Shown here: positions 1 to 12,154 of the stretch, one piece after another
Layout of the letters: every line of letters begins with the position of its first letter
Position numbering within the stretch: position 1 is the first letter of the stretch
Source of the DNA: Congeria kusceri
Lineage: Eukaryota; Mollusca; Bivalvia; Myida; Dreissenidae
Reading direction: 5' to 3'
NCBI GenBank assembly: GCA_027627225.1
Contig: CM051030.1
Coordinates: 20,231,105 to 20,295,104, forward strand
Length of the DNA stretch: 64,000 nucleotides
Position numbers and translations under genes: made by a program
The notes under the pieces: model-generated
The model's database searches: none
What the model was told of the DNA's origin: nothing
What the model saw: the letters and a program-made list of their open reading frames with translations, nothing else

Positions 1-719
1 CAGTTCTCTTCTCGTTGCCCAATAGACAAGTGTCCTAACACGTTTTGAAGCTTTAGCTGTTGAGGTAAGTAAGAGGACTATATGGTATATTATTGAGGCG
101 AAACATACTATTTTCTGGTTTTGATTCTCTATTACTATATTGGCTCTGGAAATTAAAATGAATTTTAACACAATATATCTTAAAAGTATGTATGTTGATC
201 TGTATAATGTAAAAAACGCACTACGTTCCGTTTGGTAGTAAGTATCTCGTACCTGGTATCACAGTTGGAACATACTACATATCAAAACATACAATTAGGC
301 GAATAGACTAGGGATTCCAACACTGCTATCTAGATATCCGTATGCAATATCCGGTTAATCGTATTATGATCAACAATGTTACTTGTAAATCCAATCTATG
401 GTGCCCAAATTAAATCGTGCTTTTCCTTTTATATGACCAGCGGCGTAGTCAGGTTTTTGATATTGGGGCGGTGGAAATAGTATTATATAATTAAAGTAAT
501 CGTATTGTTTGTAATTAGAAGATCTAACCATAGATACATGTCTTAGTCATTGCCACGTTGTGTAAAGTCTCGTCAAGCGCATATCAATCAACTATAACAG
601 CTAAAGTTTATTTGTATTTGTGATCCGGTATACATAATACAAAGTCATACAAGAAAAAAGAAAAATCTTAAGTTTTAAGAAAATGTGAAAGTGGAGAAAA
701 TATAGAAGACATACAAAAA

Positions 720-1110
720 GTATGGCATATGCCAGAACCGAGAGAATTTCATCGTAGTTCTTCCCGGTGGCGCATTTCAGGAGAAGATCTTGACGATGTC
801 GCAACGTGCGATATCCCGTTTGGTCGAACCTGATATCCCGGTTGGTCGAACCTGTCTGGATGCTTGCATTCGCCAGGTTATGTGCCTCTTAGGCGATAAC
901 GGTCCTGGGCCGTAGCCGGATACTCGTGAGCAGCGCTGCCGACCTCAAAACGTTTTGGAACCTTGCGTTCCCGTGGAAGAACTGGCTCACTCACGCCGAC
1001 GTTGCTCAACTGGGCGTTGACTTCGTCCCATAACGCGCCATATTCGTCGTCCCTACGTAAGCCGGTCAGAGTCTGTATGCATGTATGGTCAGTGGTGTGT
1101 TAAATCTGAC
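720..1110 (-). pseudogene. hAT-family (ZMYM1-like, TTF/DUF4371 type) transposase fragment
   Basis: On the minus strand the GC-richer block reads as protein resembling the C-terminal half of ZMYM1-like hAT transposases. One stretch contains DEYGALWDEVNAQL, then PRERKVPKRFEVGSA and EYPATAQDRYR. After a frameshift, RFDQTGYRTLRH and LLLKCATGKNYDEILSVL follow. This order (a W-containing helix, a proline/arginine-rich strand with KVPKRF, then a RFDQPGY-like motif) is what I recall for this family. A short direct duplication near 812-850 doubles the RFDQ(P/T)GY segment. No intact frame, catalytic triad or element ends were seen, so it is a fossil. The family call rests on remembered motifs, not a search. 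Confidence 0.55.
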
Positions 1111-3280
1111 CCTCTGTAACAGACATGACTACATGCTGAAACATCAGGCTAAGATTGACTGTATGAACCAGAACGAGATTGCCGAGATTGTGCAATTTAC
1201 AACCGGCGTTTGACCCTAGTCGTTAATCCCATTGACTGCCAGATTGTACTAGTATGTTTGCACCTGTTATCATAGCAGAATTAACAGTACGTGCAATTAA
1301 CATCCGGAGGCTATCCGCAGTCCTTAATCCCATAGACTGTCAGCGTGTTTGTCACGCACTGTTAATTTAGCACATCGATGCCAGTCTTCAGGGTGGCCTT
1401 GTTGTTGAGGCGACGTTGGAATATTGGAGCGGCGAGTATATAATATGACGGCGATTTGAAGGAATATGAGCGAATATTTTAATGTAAAACTATTAATTGA
1501 TTATGTGATGCAGGACAATGAATATAATAACGATTCGCTGCCTTTTTGAAAATGTATCTTTAATAACGGACACGCCTATACGAACAAATGTGTCGAAAGT
1601 ACTCGCACTAACGCACTGTTATCCTCATGGAAACATGTGCTGTCAGTGCTGAAAGGTCAGAATAGCGATATTTTTAAGTTGTAGTGAATCAAACTGCGTC
1701 TAACTGGGTATTTCAATACTGGCTGTTGTTTCCGAAGCATTCATTGCCAGCATTCCAATACAATTGAAAATGTGACGTGAAGTTGTTCTCCATACCAAAT
1801 TAAACAACATTGGGCTTCCCGTCAAGAAAGATCTAAATAAAGTACACAATACTAGCGTTATATTTTCTATATTTTTCGAGATAAGTAAATGCGACGCTCG
1901 AACAGAAGTTAGTATGTATGTGAATACGACCCTAATCTAAATAACCGGTTTGCTATCTATAGGGCCTGGCCTAATAGCGTCATTTCGGAATTGTCGTATC
2001 CCCTATCAATTAAAATACACAAATACCACACCAATCACCGACTTTATATTTATTTATCGGGATATCCGGATATCCGTCCTAGAATACTCAGCTCGACATA
2101 ATAACACACCCTAACTTAATGTTGTTTGAAATAGTAATGGACCTTCAATAGGTGGATTGTGTTTTTAATGCATTTGCCACTATCTATCAAAGAAAACGCC
2201 GTGTTCGGTTAAGAGAAGAAAAAGGCGCATAATATGCGCTCTTCTGTTTGGAATATAATGCATAATTTCCACACAAAACGGTCGTCAGTGTTAACACAGT
2301 TCAATTGATAAAAACAGACACTAAAGGAATTATATTTCTTTGACACACTTCAGGTGGTATGATTCAGCATTGCAGCCACTGTATGATGTATTGCATGGGT
2401 TCGGTCCTTATTGAGATTTTCGATATCCACGGATTCATAGAAGAAATAAATTATAACTATTAAACACTTCCGATATTGATCATAACTGAAGTGCATTTAA
2501 CATAAGAGTGAACATATCTATCTATTAAGTTTTGTGAATAGATATGTTCAAACTAAAATATAATTATGCGCTATTTGGACAGATTTATTCGTATTATCAA
2601 TTCGCATCGTCAATAAGACGCATATTCGGTAAGAAAAGGGTAAATTAACATTGAACTCGTTACAAAAAAAATTGCAGTTCGGGTTTCTTTTTTTGTGTTG
2701 TTGTTGTGTTTGTCTTCGTGAACAATATGAACTATGTGTCTTGTGACAAGCTGTTAATTGTGTAACCTAAGTTGTCACGACTACAAACCTATGATGCAAA
2801 TTAACTTGAAATTGTTAGTGTCATTTAATTTAAATAATTTTGAGTAATATTATTTGTTTAAATTAGTTCTCCCATTATGCCAAGTAGACACATAAACGTT
2901 CCCCAGTAAATGTGCGAGTATATTCGTACATTTAGTGGGATACTTTTATTATTTATATGGAGATTAGATACCGATATTACTCCACGGAAATAAAAACTAT
3001 TTTCATCTGAACCAAACTTTTATTTACACACTAAGTACATAAAAGTTGTAAACATCATATGACACGCATGGTATCAAAACAATAGCGTGGATGTTTACCG
3101 ATACATCTGATATGTGTATGTCATAAATGCACTACCTTTATGTGCAAAACCGCTCAACATATTTACTCATACACGATTTACTAATGGTCTCTCAGTCCTG
3201 GCTGTAACTACTGTTTTACAAACAAATCCACCACAAAATAGCGTTCAGGTTTATTTGACGGGTTAAAATGTTCTATGCAG
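1111..3280. other. No gene recognised
   Basis: AT-rich sequence with no convincing frame on either strand. The part to about 1440 may be more of the hAT fossil, as it stays GC-richer, but I could not read protein from it. An imperfect hairpin with ~19-base arms lies at about 2900-2942. Confidence 0.5.
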
Positions 3281-3592
3281 ATCCTCCCGACATCCCACAT
3301 GCATTATTCTACTACAAAGATGAAAGTACGAAGATCATCATTACCAACATAAGTGTTGTTGATGCAGAATCATTCTCTCTCCAGTGTACAGCTCTAAGTA
3401 ACCCCGATCCTACATGTACATAAAGTTGGAATAGTCAGCCAGCCACGTCTGTAGGCATATACAACATCAGCAACAACAGCCGAGTCCCACCCAATGTACA
3501 GACCAGATGTACCGCACAGAACACCACGGTGATCAACTTCAATAGCACTGTGCCAGGGTCTAGTGCAACCACCATCAACATATCTGTCCTAT
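3281..3592 (+). pseudogene. Decayed Ig-domain exon a of the upstream receptor paralogue
   Basis: A complete phase 1-1 exon between a TATGCAG acceptor and a GTAAAT donor. It starts DPPDIPHA, like the DPPD start of the fifth Ig exon of the downstream receptor. The B-strand cysteine is in FSLQCTALSNP and the C-strand tryptophan in SWNSQP. The F-strand cysteine is in TRCTAQNTT. One in-frame TAA at about 3421 replaces the aromatic residue just before the tryptophan (NPDPTCT-stop-SWN), where the paralogous exons have Tyr. Otherwise the frame is open, so decay is recent or the allele is polymorphic. Confidence 0.75.
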
Positions 3593-3788
3593 GTAAATTG
3601 GTGTCCTTATCCGTCGAATATAGCTACTGAAATTCAAACTATCTATTTTTTTCTGGATTGATATATTTCCGTTGCAGTTAAAGTAACATTACACGCGTTA
3701 CCAATCCATTATAAACTGTAGGTTGGCATGAAACTGTTAAGCAAGTTTATGATGCATATTTGATATTGATCAGCTATCTTTTTAAAAG

Positions 3789-4020
3789 ATGGAGCCCGAG
3801 TGACCACCACGGCCAACCGTGATGTTCGTGGTGTTAAGTTGGCACAGCCTTGTTTGTATATCCCTGGTAGCCCGGCCCAGACGTCATTCAGATGGACGCG
3901 TGCTACGACCACTATGAGTTGGACTGTGCAGAGTAAGGAGACCCTGGATATTAACAACGTTCAGAGCAGCGATGACGCTGACTAAACCTGTCAGCTGTCC
4001 ACTGAACTGCATCCCAACGT
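3789..4020 (+). pseudogene. Decayed Ig-domain exon b of the upstream receptor paralogue
   Basis: Follows a TTTAAAAG acceptor in phase 1 and reads DGARVTTTANRDVRG, then AQPCLYIPG (B-strand Cys), FRWTR (C-strand Trp), LDINNVQSSDDAD, a stop, and TCQLST. The stop (TAA, about 3982) sits exactly at the conserved Tyr of the Ig DxGxYxC motif. A GTAAGT donor follows at 4021, but the remaining length gives phase 2 instead of phase 1, so a one-base indel is likely too. Fused to a tandem repeat just downstream. Confidence 0.65.
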
Positions 4021-4039
4021 GTAAGTAAATTTATTGTGG

Positions 4040-4775
4040 CCTCCGTCGAAGACAGAGGGGTATATTGGTTTCCTAATGTCGGTCTGTCTGTCGGTCGGTT
4101 GGTTAACCACTTAAGTTTCCGCTCTCTAAGATCAACAGTTTTGATCTGATCTTTACCAAACTTATTGAAACTGTTTGTGGGCATAATATCTAGGTCAAAT
4201 TGGATAATTAGCCGAATCGCCCAAGGAATTGTGGAGTTATGGCCCTTGAATAATCTTAAATTTGCCTTTTTAGCGGTTTCCGCTCTCTAAGTCCATCAGT
4301 TTCATTCTATCTTTACCAAACTCGACGAAAATGTTTGTTATAATAATGTCGCGGCCAAGTTTGATAACCAGTCAAATCAGCCCAAGAATTTGTGAAGTTA
4401 TTGCCCTTAAATTATCTGCAATTGGCCTTTTTAGAGGTCTGCTCTGTAAGTCCAACAATGTTCATCCAATCTTTACCAAACGTCACGAACATGTTTGTGG
4501 GCATAATATCTTGGCCAAGTTTAAAAATCATCGCCATCGCCCCAGTTATAGTTATAGCCCTTGAATTATCTAAAATTGACCTTTTTAGCCGTTTCCGTTC
4601 TCTAATTCCATCAGTTCATGGCTGATCTTCACCAAACTTGGTTAAAATGTGTGTGGTGTATTATCTCGGTTAAGTTTGATAATTAACCAAATCGTCCAAG
4701 TAACTGTAGAGTTACTTGGCCATTGGTGATCTTAAATTAGCATTTTTAGATATTTTAACCTAGAGTGGGCATAAC
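4040..4775 (+). repeat. Tandem repeat, ~160-bp units, about 4 copies
   Basis: The anchor GCTCTCTAAG...ATCTTTACCAAACT recurs at about 4119, 4281, 4440 and 4596, with steps of 162, 159 and 156. Each unit also has a GGGCATAATATCT-like segment and a TTAAA..TGCCTTTTTAG segment. Short frames over it are by-products of the repeat. It lies in an intron position of the decayed receptor. Confidence 0.8.
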
Positions 4776-5263
4776 TGTTAACTTAGCAATGCAAACTTAG
4801 ATCACTCAATATGTATGATCAAACGAAAGAATCAAACGTAGGAAATAATGCGTAAAAGGTCATAATGGCATTGCTAATTGAGTGCAAATACCTCAAATAC
4901 ATTCCTTTAATATGATTACTGATAATATGCATAGTCTAGTCATAAGTATTTATGGCAACACTATTTCGGACCTTTGTTAGCAATTTAGTATTTTATTCAT
5001 TCATCAGGGACTTTTGGCCGAGAAGGTGCATATCTATCCAGCTACGCCAAAAAGGTAATAACCAAAAGAAAGATCTAACAGCGCATTTTAGTCTTTTAGT
5101 AGTGACTTCATGTTATTTATCAAACATCTTGTTTATACATCAGTGATACATCTTGTATTAGAATATATTAAGACATTATTAAGAAAGGTGTGGAATGTTT
5201 CTATTTTCCAATCGGAATCACTAAATTTAAAATATGTATGAAAACTGTATGCTTCTTCTGTAG

Positions 5264-5500
5264 TCCCGTCCGAGAATCTGGTGATGTCTGTTGACATGTA
5301 CCCGGGTGTGAAGAATGTGACAGTTAACGAGGGAAACATGCACTCATTACACTGCACGCTGAAGAGTAACATGGGCTGAACAATAGCTGTTTAAAAAAAC
5401 GGAGAGACTAGCAGCTAACTTTGAAGATGCAGGAGTGTATACATGTAGAGGGAGCAATGAATATGGTTCAGCAGCGGCAGATAGCATTTAAAATCTGTTG
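5264..5500 (+). pseudogene. Decayed Ig-domain exon c of the upstream receptor paralogue
   Basis: After a TTCTTCTGTAG acceptor (phase 1) it reads PSENLVMSVDMYPGVKNVTV, then GNMHSLHCTLKSNMG with a B-strand Cys. The middle is broken by stops and a frameshift at about 5380-5410. A second frame then gives ANFEDAGVYTCRGSNEYGS, a textbook I-set F-strand (DAGVYTC). The C-strand Trp region is lost. No clean donor follows. Confidence 0.7.
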
Positions 5501-7233
5501 TTTTTTTAGTATACTTGACAACGTGATAAAAGGTGAGCCTTTGTTGTCAGTCGTTGACCATCGTCGTCATTCGTCGATTACAATTGTGCTAAAACATCTT
5601 CTCTGTGTTTGATTATAAATTACCTTAAGGGACATAACAATGTTCCTTGAGTGGCTCCGTATACAATGCCTTCACATAGTTTGATCCGCTAAAAGCCTGT
5701 CTGGGGCTGGGCCATGATTTCTAACATGTCTATATTGAAAATCTTTAAAATGTAATTGTCAGAAACCACTTGTTACTGGTTGGATTTTGAATAACTTCAC
5801 AGAAAGAATAATTTGGTAACCCTAAATAAAAGTCATTTTAATAAAATAAATTTCTTAAGTTGGTACAACTGTAATAGTCAATAAATTGACATATTGTGTT
5901 TCATAAACGGTATAACATCACTGATCTAATAATATTATCATATTTCTTGTTATTTTACTAGCCTATATGAAATAAATATACAAATGTGTTCAGAAAATAT
6001 ATTTCAAAACTAATCTCAGTTTGTACACACATTACTTTACAACTTAAAGCAAAAAAATGGAGCAGAGGACTTGTGCTCCATTGCGAGCCTGAGCGTTGCA
6101 GTTCCTGATCAAAATAATCAATGTGCTTTATATCGTAGCAGATTAAAACGGAATCATTAAAAAAAAACACTCACAAGTTCGGATTCCTCAATCATAAGAA
6201 GACGTGTGTTTATAATTACTGTTACGAAAATTCAACAATATTGTCATTACAAAACCTGTATGCAAATGTTTATAAACTATGTGAATAGAAGAGGCTGTTC
6301 TTAGAATAGAAAGCCGGACTTGCCGCGATTTGCTCTGTTCATTCGTGCACACACACGTTTTATCATTCGGAATAATGTTATTAGACATTTCCAACGATAA
6401 ACAGTATATAAACCTGGGGGTTGTCTCATGCATTTTGTCAAATTTGACGACGCAATACAACGATTGTGTTTCTATAATGATCACGTTTCTGATTGTTGAA
6501 ATCTGTGTATTCAATGATTTCCCGCCATACAGTTGGGTGGTTCACATATATGTCTGCTGCATACGCAACAATTTGCCCTTGCTTTGTCTTAAAAACATAA
6601 GTTGCTATCATATATTTCAATACGCAATATATAACAAGAGGTTACGTGTAATAAGCATGCAGTTTTCTTGGCCTTACATGTTGTATGAGGAGCACGTGTG
6701 TGTCGTGCTTTTTGGTAAACACATATTTATTTATATTTTTGACTTTAAATTTGAAACAAATATCATAACGTAACATATGATTGAAGCGTTGTTAACATTT
6801 GAACAGTGGTTTTTATAGACAAAACAGTGAGCAAAATATATCTGGAATATTTATTTGCTTCAGTCCCTTTACACATGTTTATTTAAGAAAAAACAACAAA
6901 TAACAAGATAATATTACTACGCCTTTGACTTAGAAAAATAATGCTCGTCTCGACACCACTCCTGAAATAACCTTTCTATCGGATTCGGATTCAAAAAATC
7001 AGCAATCGTTGGAAATGTCTGTTAAGCGACTCAAGCTTAATCCATCGATTTTTTAATGTGAATGAGGACTCCAAATCGGAATCAACACGTATGTATAATA
7101 TATAACCTGGAACTGTTTAAAAACAATTGTACAAATACTCGCGTCAGTATTACAGAATGAAATAAAGCTATCAACATCAATCTCAATTTCAACCGTTCTG
7201 TACTGAATCCAGTCTCTCTGAACCGTGCTCCAG
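5501..7233. other. No gene recognised (intron-like)
   Basis: AT-rich spacer between decayed Ig exons. The longest frame here (6330-6773) has no recognisable domain, signal or splice framing and lies over an opposing frame, so I read it as chance. Confidence 0.5.
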
Positions 7234-7475
7234 GTAAGGTGGCCATACACGTCAGCAGCAAGCAACATGATGCAGCAACAATAAAGCTGGCTATTCAACG
7301 CCTTTCAACGCATTGTTGGGCGAAATGTGTGAATGGAACATGCAGTGAAATACAGTCCAGCAACAAGTACATTGTGTCGTCAGGCGGTCTGGGTGCCAAT
7401 CTGACTTTGGACAGTACAAGTTGACAGCTCTGTATGACGTCGGAAGCTTGACAGTGATTTCTGGCTTATTCCTGC
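7234..7475 (+). pseudogene. Decayed Ig-like exon d of the upstream receptor paralogue
   Basis: After a GTGCTCCAG acceptor the phase-1 frame reads KVAIHVSSKQHDAATIKLAI, then WAKCVNGTCSEI, SSNKYIVSSGG and ANLTLD. A frameshift at about 7407 leads to FGQYKLTALYDVGSLTV in another frame, which looks like the F and G strands of an Ig fold (D-FGQYKLTA). The usual F-strand Cys is absent. Ig assignment is weaker than for the other copies; position and order support it. Confidence 0.45.
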
Positions 7476-8294
7476 TGGTACTATACGTTTTGTTATTGCA
7501 CCTTTTTGCATTTTATCCGGTTAAATATTTACTACTAATAAATGATTCTTAAAGAGAATACGTCTACGACATATTGGTTTACTATTGCCTTATATATAAA
7601 AGTGTATGTTAGAAAAGCGCGACTCTAAGACCTGCATATTTTAATAAAAGTATAAACCATATAATACATGCTGAGAGTTTTTAATGAAAACATTTCGGGA
7701 AAGTGTTTCACAATTTTAAAACCGCTACCTAGTACCGTGGCTTAGTTTCTAATAGAAGACAATTTAGTAGACTGCGCTTTAACCAATTGCACTATTCTGC
7801 TTTGTAAAGAATCGAATGCAAAACATGTTTATAATAATTTACTAATAATACTGACGTCATAATTTAAACAAGAAAAGAGCCAAAAACATAACGAAGAACA
7901 CATACATATTTTCATCTCAGAATATGTAAACTATTTTCTAATTGTACATAAATGTCAACCTATAATATATGTTACCTTTGCTTTATGTGTCCGCATACAT
8001 ATATTAATTTTAGATATTTAACAAAATGCCCTTTGGTAGACATGGTCCATTTAATGTTCAAGCTATTTGATAACTGTAGGATGTTAATCGCACTAAATAG
8101 AAATGTGGTACTCTTGCATATTTTGTCTTTTGTGCGGAACTGTACTTGTTTTAGTTATAGTAGTAAAATGAAACTTCATATACATATATTTCGCCAAGCA
8201 ATTATGTCAAGTATAATACAATCGACACTATCTGAATATATTTAATTCAAATCGGCGGTAACACATCTGGAAAGTCTGATCTCGAATGTTCCAG

Positions 8295-8560
8295 ATAAGC
8301 CTGAAATACCGAAGAACTTCAGCTACGCCCCATTATCACTTGCTCAAACTTCAGCAACTCTGACCTGGACCTGACGGTAGTCCTCCTCAGGTATTTCACA
8401 TCAATACAAGAAGTCGTCCGACAGCGTCTGGAACGTACAGTCTGTACCAGAGACATCGGAGAACCCAACCCAGATAAACATAACTTTAGAAAATATAAGT
8501 CCATCTATACAGTATGAGGCACGCATGAATGCAATTGACATAATTGGGGCATCCAATTAC
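8295..8560 (+). pseudogene. Decayed FN3 exon of the upstream receptor paralogue
   Basis: Begins after a GTTCCAG acceptor in phase 1 with DKPEIPKNFSYAPLS, then QTSATLTWT. The Trp is the conserved FN3 B-strand residue. A TGA and a TAG follow at about 8375-8383, then open frame GISHQYKKSSDSVWNVQ and ENISPSIQYEARMNAIDIIG, the typical FN3 E/F-strand pattern (L..L.P...Y...V.A....G). It matches the position of the FN3 exon of the intact gene, which starts EPEQSTYF. No clean donor is visible at the end. Confidence 0.7.
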
Positions 8561-8893
8561 ACAGGAAACTTTACATTTCTTAATTGTATAATTTGTAAAT
8601 GAATATCACTGAAACCATAGAAATTAAAACTTGAATCTCACGTAACACAATCGGTAGATCGGATACCAGATTATCATGTTCTTTTTTTTATTAAACACAT
8701 TGTATTGTATTCAATTGATCACCCTGCTCTGTACACTCGATCTTAATTAAATAACGATGTTTTGTCTCATCATTTGTAAACCGTATAATGTATAAATTGA
8801 TAATACGCCATTTAACAATACTATTGATGATAGGTTAATATTATTTGTATCTTATCATCATCTTAGATACAATGTATATTGACTTTTTTTCAG

Positions 8894-9028
8894 GGGAGGA
8901 ACCGCAAACCACTTCAAATACCGCCATTATTGGTGGAACCTGTTCTTCAATAGCCATTATCGGCATTATAGGTTGTGTGGTTTGGATCATGCGAAAGTAC
9001 ACTATATCGTTACCCGTGTCAAAGAAAG
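8894..9028 (+). pseudogene. Transmembrane exon of the upstream receptor paralogue (exon itself intact)
   Basis: A clean phase 1-1 exon (TTTTTTTCAG acceptor, AAAG/GTACAT donor). It reads EEPQTTSNTAIIGGTC, then a hydrophobic run of about 20 residues (SSIAIIGIIGCVVWIM), then basic RKY, matching a stop-transfer signal. The intact gene's TM exon has the same size class, phase and layout (TTTAKDTGVPVAGIVGG, hydrophobic run, CLRRKYD). The exon is undamaged, but the chain upstream has stops, so the gene is called a pseudogene overall. Confidence 0.7.
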
Positions 9029-9615
9029 GTACATATGGAAAAATAAATAGTTATACAGTGAATTTATTTACAAGCAAGCAAACAGTAAACACAATTAATT
9101 AGACGTTTATTAATCATTAATATTTTACTGCCTACATATGTAACCACTTTGAAGAAAATATTTAATTACTCATCAAGTCACGAGACCGAAACACCATTGG
9201 TCGAATAATATACATTCAGGATATACAACTCAATGTGTTAGATTAATGGCATCCGTACATACATGTAATGGCTCCATTAACATTTAACAGCAAATGCATT
9301 TATTATGGTGATCAGCATTCACGAATGTACGAACAAACGTTAATGGGTGACCTTTCATCGAACTGTAAGTGAATTTAAATTTATCTCGTAACATAACTTC
9401 GCAGCAGTTATTTCCACCATGGATATTTATGACAACCAGAGTATAGAACTGTAGAAACGAAACGATTGACACATACGTTAGCTTTGCTTATCAATGTGTT
9501 ATCAATGTGTTTTCTAATATTCAACGTTGAAAATCATGACAACACATTCTTGTATTTCCGGACACAGTCATACTTAAAGAACAATCGACGATTGGGAATA
9601 ATTCTGCACTTTATT

Positions 9616-9662
<47 letters not shown>

Positions 9663-10236
9663 AAATGATAATACTATTTTTGAGTTATTTCAATTCAAAG
9701 GGCAGTATAATACACGTGTTCAAATGATGCTTGCATGGAAACGATTCGAGGGTATGTCATTTTAATTATCAAAAATACCTGCATCACGAGTTCCTGCTAA
9801 CATATTGAACAAACAATATGAAACACACGAGCGCAAATTGCTTATATATTTACGGTACTAGAGCTAATGTTTTGTTATTTCTATTTTAGCGCAGTACGAA
9901 GACCTAGCTTTGAACCAAAGGTATAATGCCACTTTTAGGAGTGAATGCATTTATCTAACTGTTCATAAAGATATACTAACACACGTAAAGTAGTATTTCT
10001 ACTCAAATAATGTATGTATACATCAAAGGAGTACCGAGAACAGCACACATGTCTACGAGAACGATACTTCTGTCCAAAGAGGCGCCACTGATGAATCATT
10101 GAGTTCGTACAACGTGTATTTGCTGATAAATCGCAAGCATCTCCGTACATGCTTCTTTTAAATGTATTGATCTTTAGATCAGCTGATTTTGTTACATGTG
10201 CATTTTCTACTGATATTTATTTAGCATTATTTAATC
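9029..10236. other. Intron-like spacer with (TA)n microsatellite
   Basis: No gene recognised. A (TA)n run of about 38 bp lies at 9621-9658. Frames crossing it are artefacts of the repeat. Confidence 0.6.
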
Positions 10237-11400
10237 TACGAGGAATGATCCAGAATTAACCGGACTTGCTTGAATTATATTTATTGCTGAATAGATTTTA
10301 ATGAAAACTTCAGGAACAAGCGTTCATTTATTATACGGAAACAAAACCTAAAGCAAACACTCTGTATGTTGCAACCCATACCCGTTTAAGCGGGGACGGT
10401 TTCGTAATTTTGCTTTAGTGCTCGACTTTGATATAAAAATATATAGTTTAAAACGTACCGTTTTAGCGCCAATTGCCGCTACGATGTCATTGGTGTATTC
10501 AACGTCATTTGTCAAGTTACTGACGTCATTGGTTAGCAAAACGAGTTTAAGCGCTAGTACCCGTTTTCTTTTATGGCGTCATCGGATGCAACCGGAACGC
10601 GCGGTATTATAAATTTATGTCGTGAGCTTAAATATTCGCCGACCAAAACCTACGAGATGATTCAGGAAACATTGGCAGGCATCATCATGTCACGGGCGCA
10701 TATTTTTGAGTGGCGGACGATTCTGGGAAGGGCGTGTGTTGCTGGAAGACGATAAAGGAAGGTACGGGAAGACGTCAAAAGATTCAACATTTGTTGCTAT
10801 AGTTAAAAACGTTGTTCATATGTACGTCACTGTTCAGGAAATTTGCAGACGTCTGTGATATTATTCTTCGCCACGACAACGCACCCTCCCCTAAAACTGA
10901 CGCAACAAATGAAGCTAGATTTCGGGCTCCTTGGATTCCAACTGTGTGATCACCCTCATACTCGCCGGACTCGCCCGGATGGATTTTCGCCTGTTTCCCG
11001 TGGTTAAGTCGGCATTGAAGTGCACGAAGTTTGAGACATTTACCACCTGTCACGTGCGGTCCAGCGTGCTGTGTCCCGTTCAGATGAAGAGTGGTACATT
11101 TACACGTTTCAGCAGTGGATAGCTCGCCATGAAAAACGTGTAGCTTGCGCTGGTGATTTTTTGAACAAATGACAGAAACACGCAACGTCATTTTGACGTA
11201 CGGTTTTCGTCGGAGCGTCCCCGACTGTGAGGTACGGTTGTTATAATAATGTATATACATTTTTTATTTCTTTCATTACAGATATAAAACTTTCAGATAA
11301 TATAGGTACAAGATTGATAAGTTTACTGTCTTTTTTATTTTGTTTGGGTGCCTTGTTGCTTATAACAGCCTCAGTCCGGTTAATTCTGGATCGTATGCTC
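10237..11400 (+). mobile_element. Internally deleted mariner-like transposon
   Basis: Terminal inverted repeats share the core GATCCAGAATTAACCGGACT, at about 10247-10266 and, reverse-complemented, at about 11374-11393. The outer left end has TACGAGGAATGA, while the right end lacks a 7-base piece. Between them lies a broken mariner transposase reading left to right. The element is ~1.16 kb, slightly shorter than full mariners, and lacks the central third of the coding region. Confidence 0.7.
10573..11175 (+). pseudogene. Mariner transposase, frameshifted and centrally deleted
   Basis: The first frame has the helix-turn-helix region: INLCRELKYSPTKTYEMIQE and MSRAHIFEWR (compare SRA.VFEWH in mariners). 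A frameshift leads to EGRVLLEDDKGRYGKTSKDS and VTVQEICRRL. Next comes RHDNAPSP, the family's second catalytic Asp motif (HDNAP), with no first catalytic block between, so several hundred bases are deleted. Later frames give DGF/MDFRLFP (compare PCDFFLFP) and finally FQQWIARHEKRVACAGDFL before a TGA, the classic mariner C-terminus. It cannot make a working enzyme. Confidence 0.75.
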
Positions 11401-12154
11401 ATTTATATTCCAGATGTCTGTTGGTATGTATAATACTTGTATTGTATCTGCAATAATAGTTCGTAGATAGCTGTGCACACGGGTACAGGAATTGCGTTAA
11501 TCATTCCTCACCAGGATGTCACCATGATATCTTTGAATTATATTGTACCCGGATTTATTTTATAATTTGAAAGATTTACACGATATAAGATTGACACCGG
11601 TATATGTGCTAATTTAAACGTTATTCACAGATAGATCACATCATGTGCACTGTACACTATATAAACATGTAACTCCATCTGTAAACTTGTGGTAGTTTAT
11701 GCCTATTGTTGACTTTAATACTTTATGCTGTTCAGATATTTGTTGTGGTTTGTTGTCCGCTGTCAGCTGTTAAATATCAAAAGCTCGAAAGTAAATGTAC
11801 CAATGTTTTCTTCTGTGTGCATATTCACCACCCAATAGTCAATGGTAAAACAGTTTCTGCGTTTGGGTCTTCTGTTTGTGCCATGGAAAATCTAAAATAT
11901 GTATATGCTATTGTATTTTACATGTATTGTGTTTGTTTTACCATAAACATGAACATATTATTTTCGTGTCTGTTTGTGTCAAACAGAAGAATACATGTCC
12001 CTGCAGGACCATGCCAGTTAACACTGAGAATCGCAGCTCATGTACATTAAACAGTCATAATATTGCTAAGGCAGTTGTGTCATAAAACAAAATGTGCGTT
12101 CTGAATGTGTGAATATAAATACGCATTAATAATCGTGTATTTTGTTTCCTCTAG
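11401..12154. other. No gene recognised
   Basis: AT-rich sequence between the mariner element and the candidate tail exon. The 114-codon frame at 11706-12050 is hydrophobic and Cys-rich in a low-complexity way, has no splice framing or domain, and is not called. Confidence 0.45.

Noticed and set aside
6330..6773. 147-codon frame
   Set aside because: Overlaps opposing frames of similar length; Ile/Phe/Cys-rich composition typical of AT-rich non-coding DNA.
11281..11305. Possible 25-nt tail micro-exon (TTACAG/AT..ATAG/GTACAA)
   Set aside because: It lies between the mariner terminal repeats and is too short to support.
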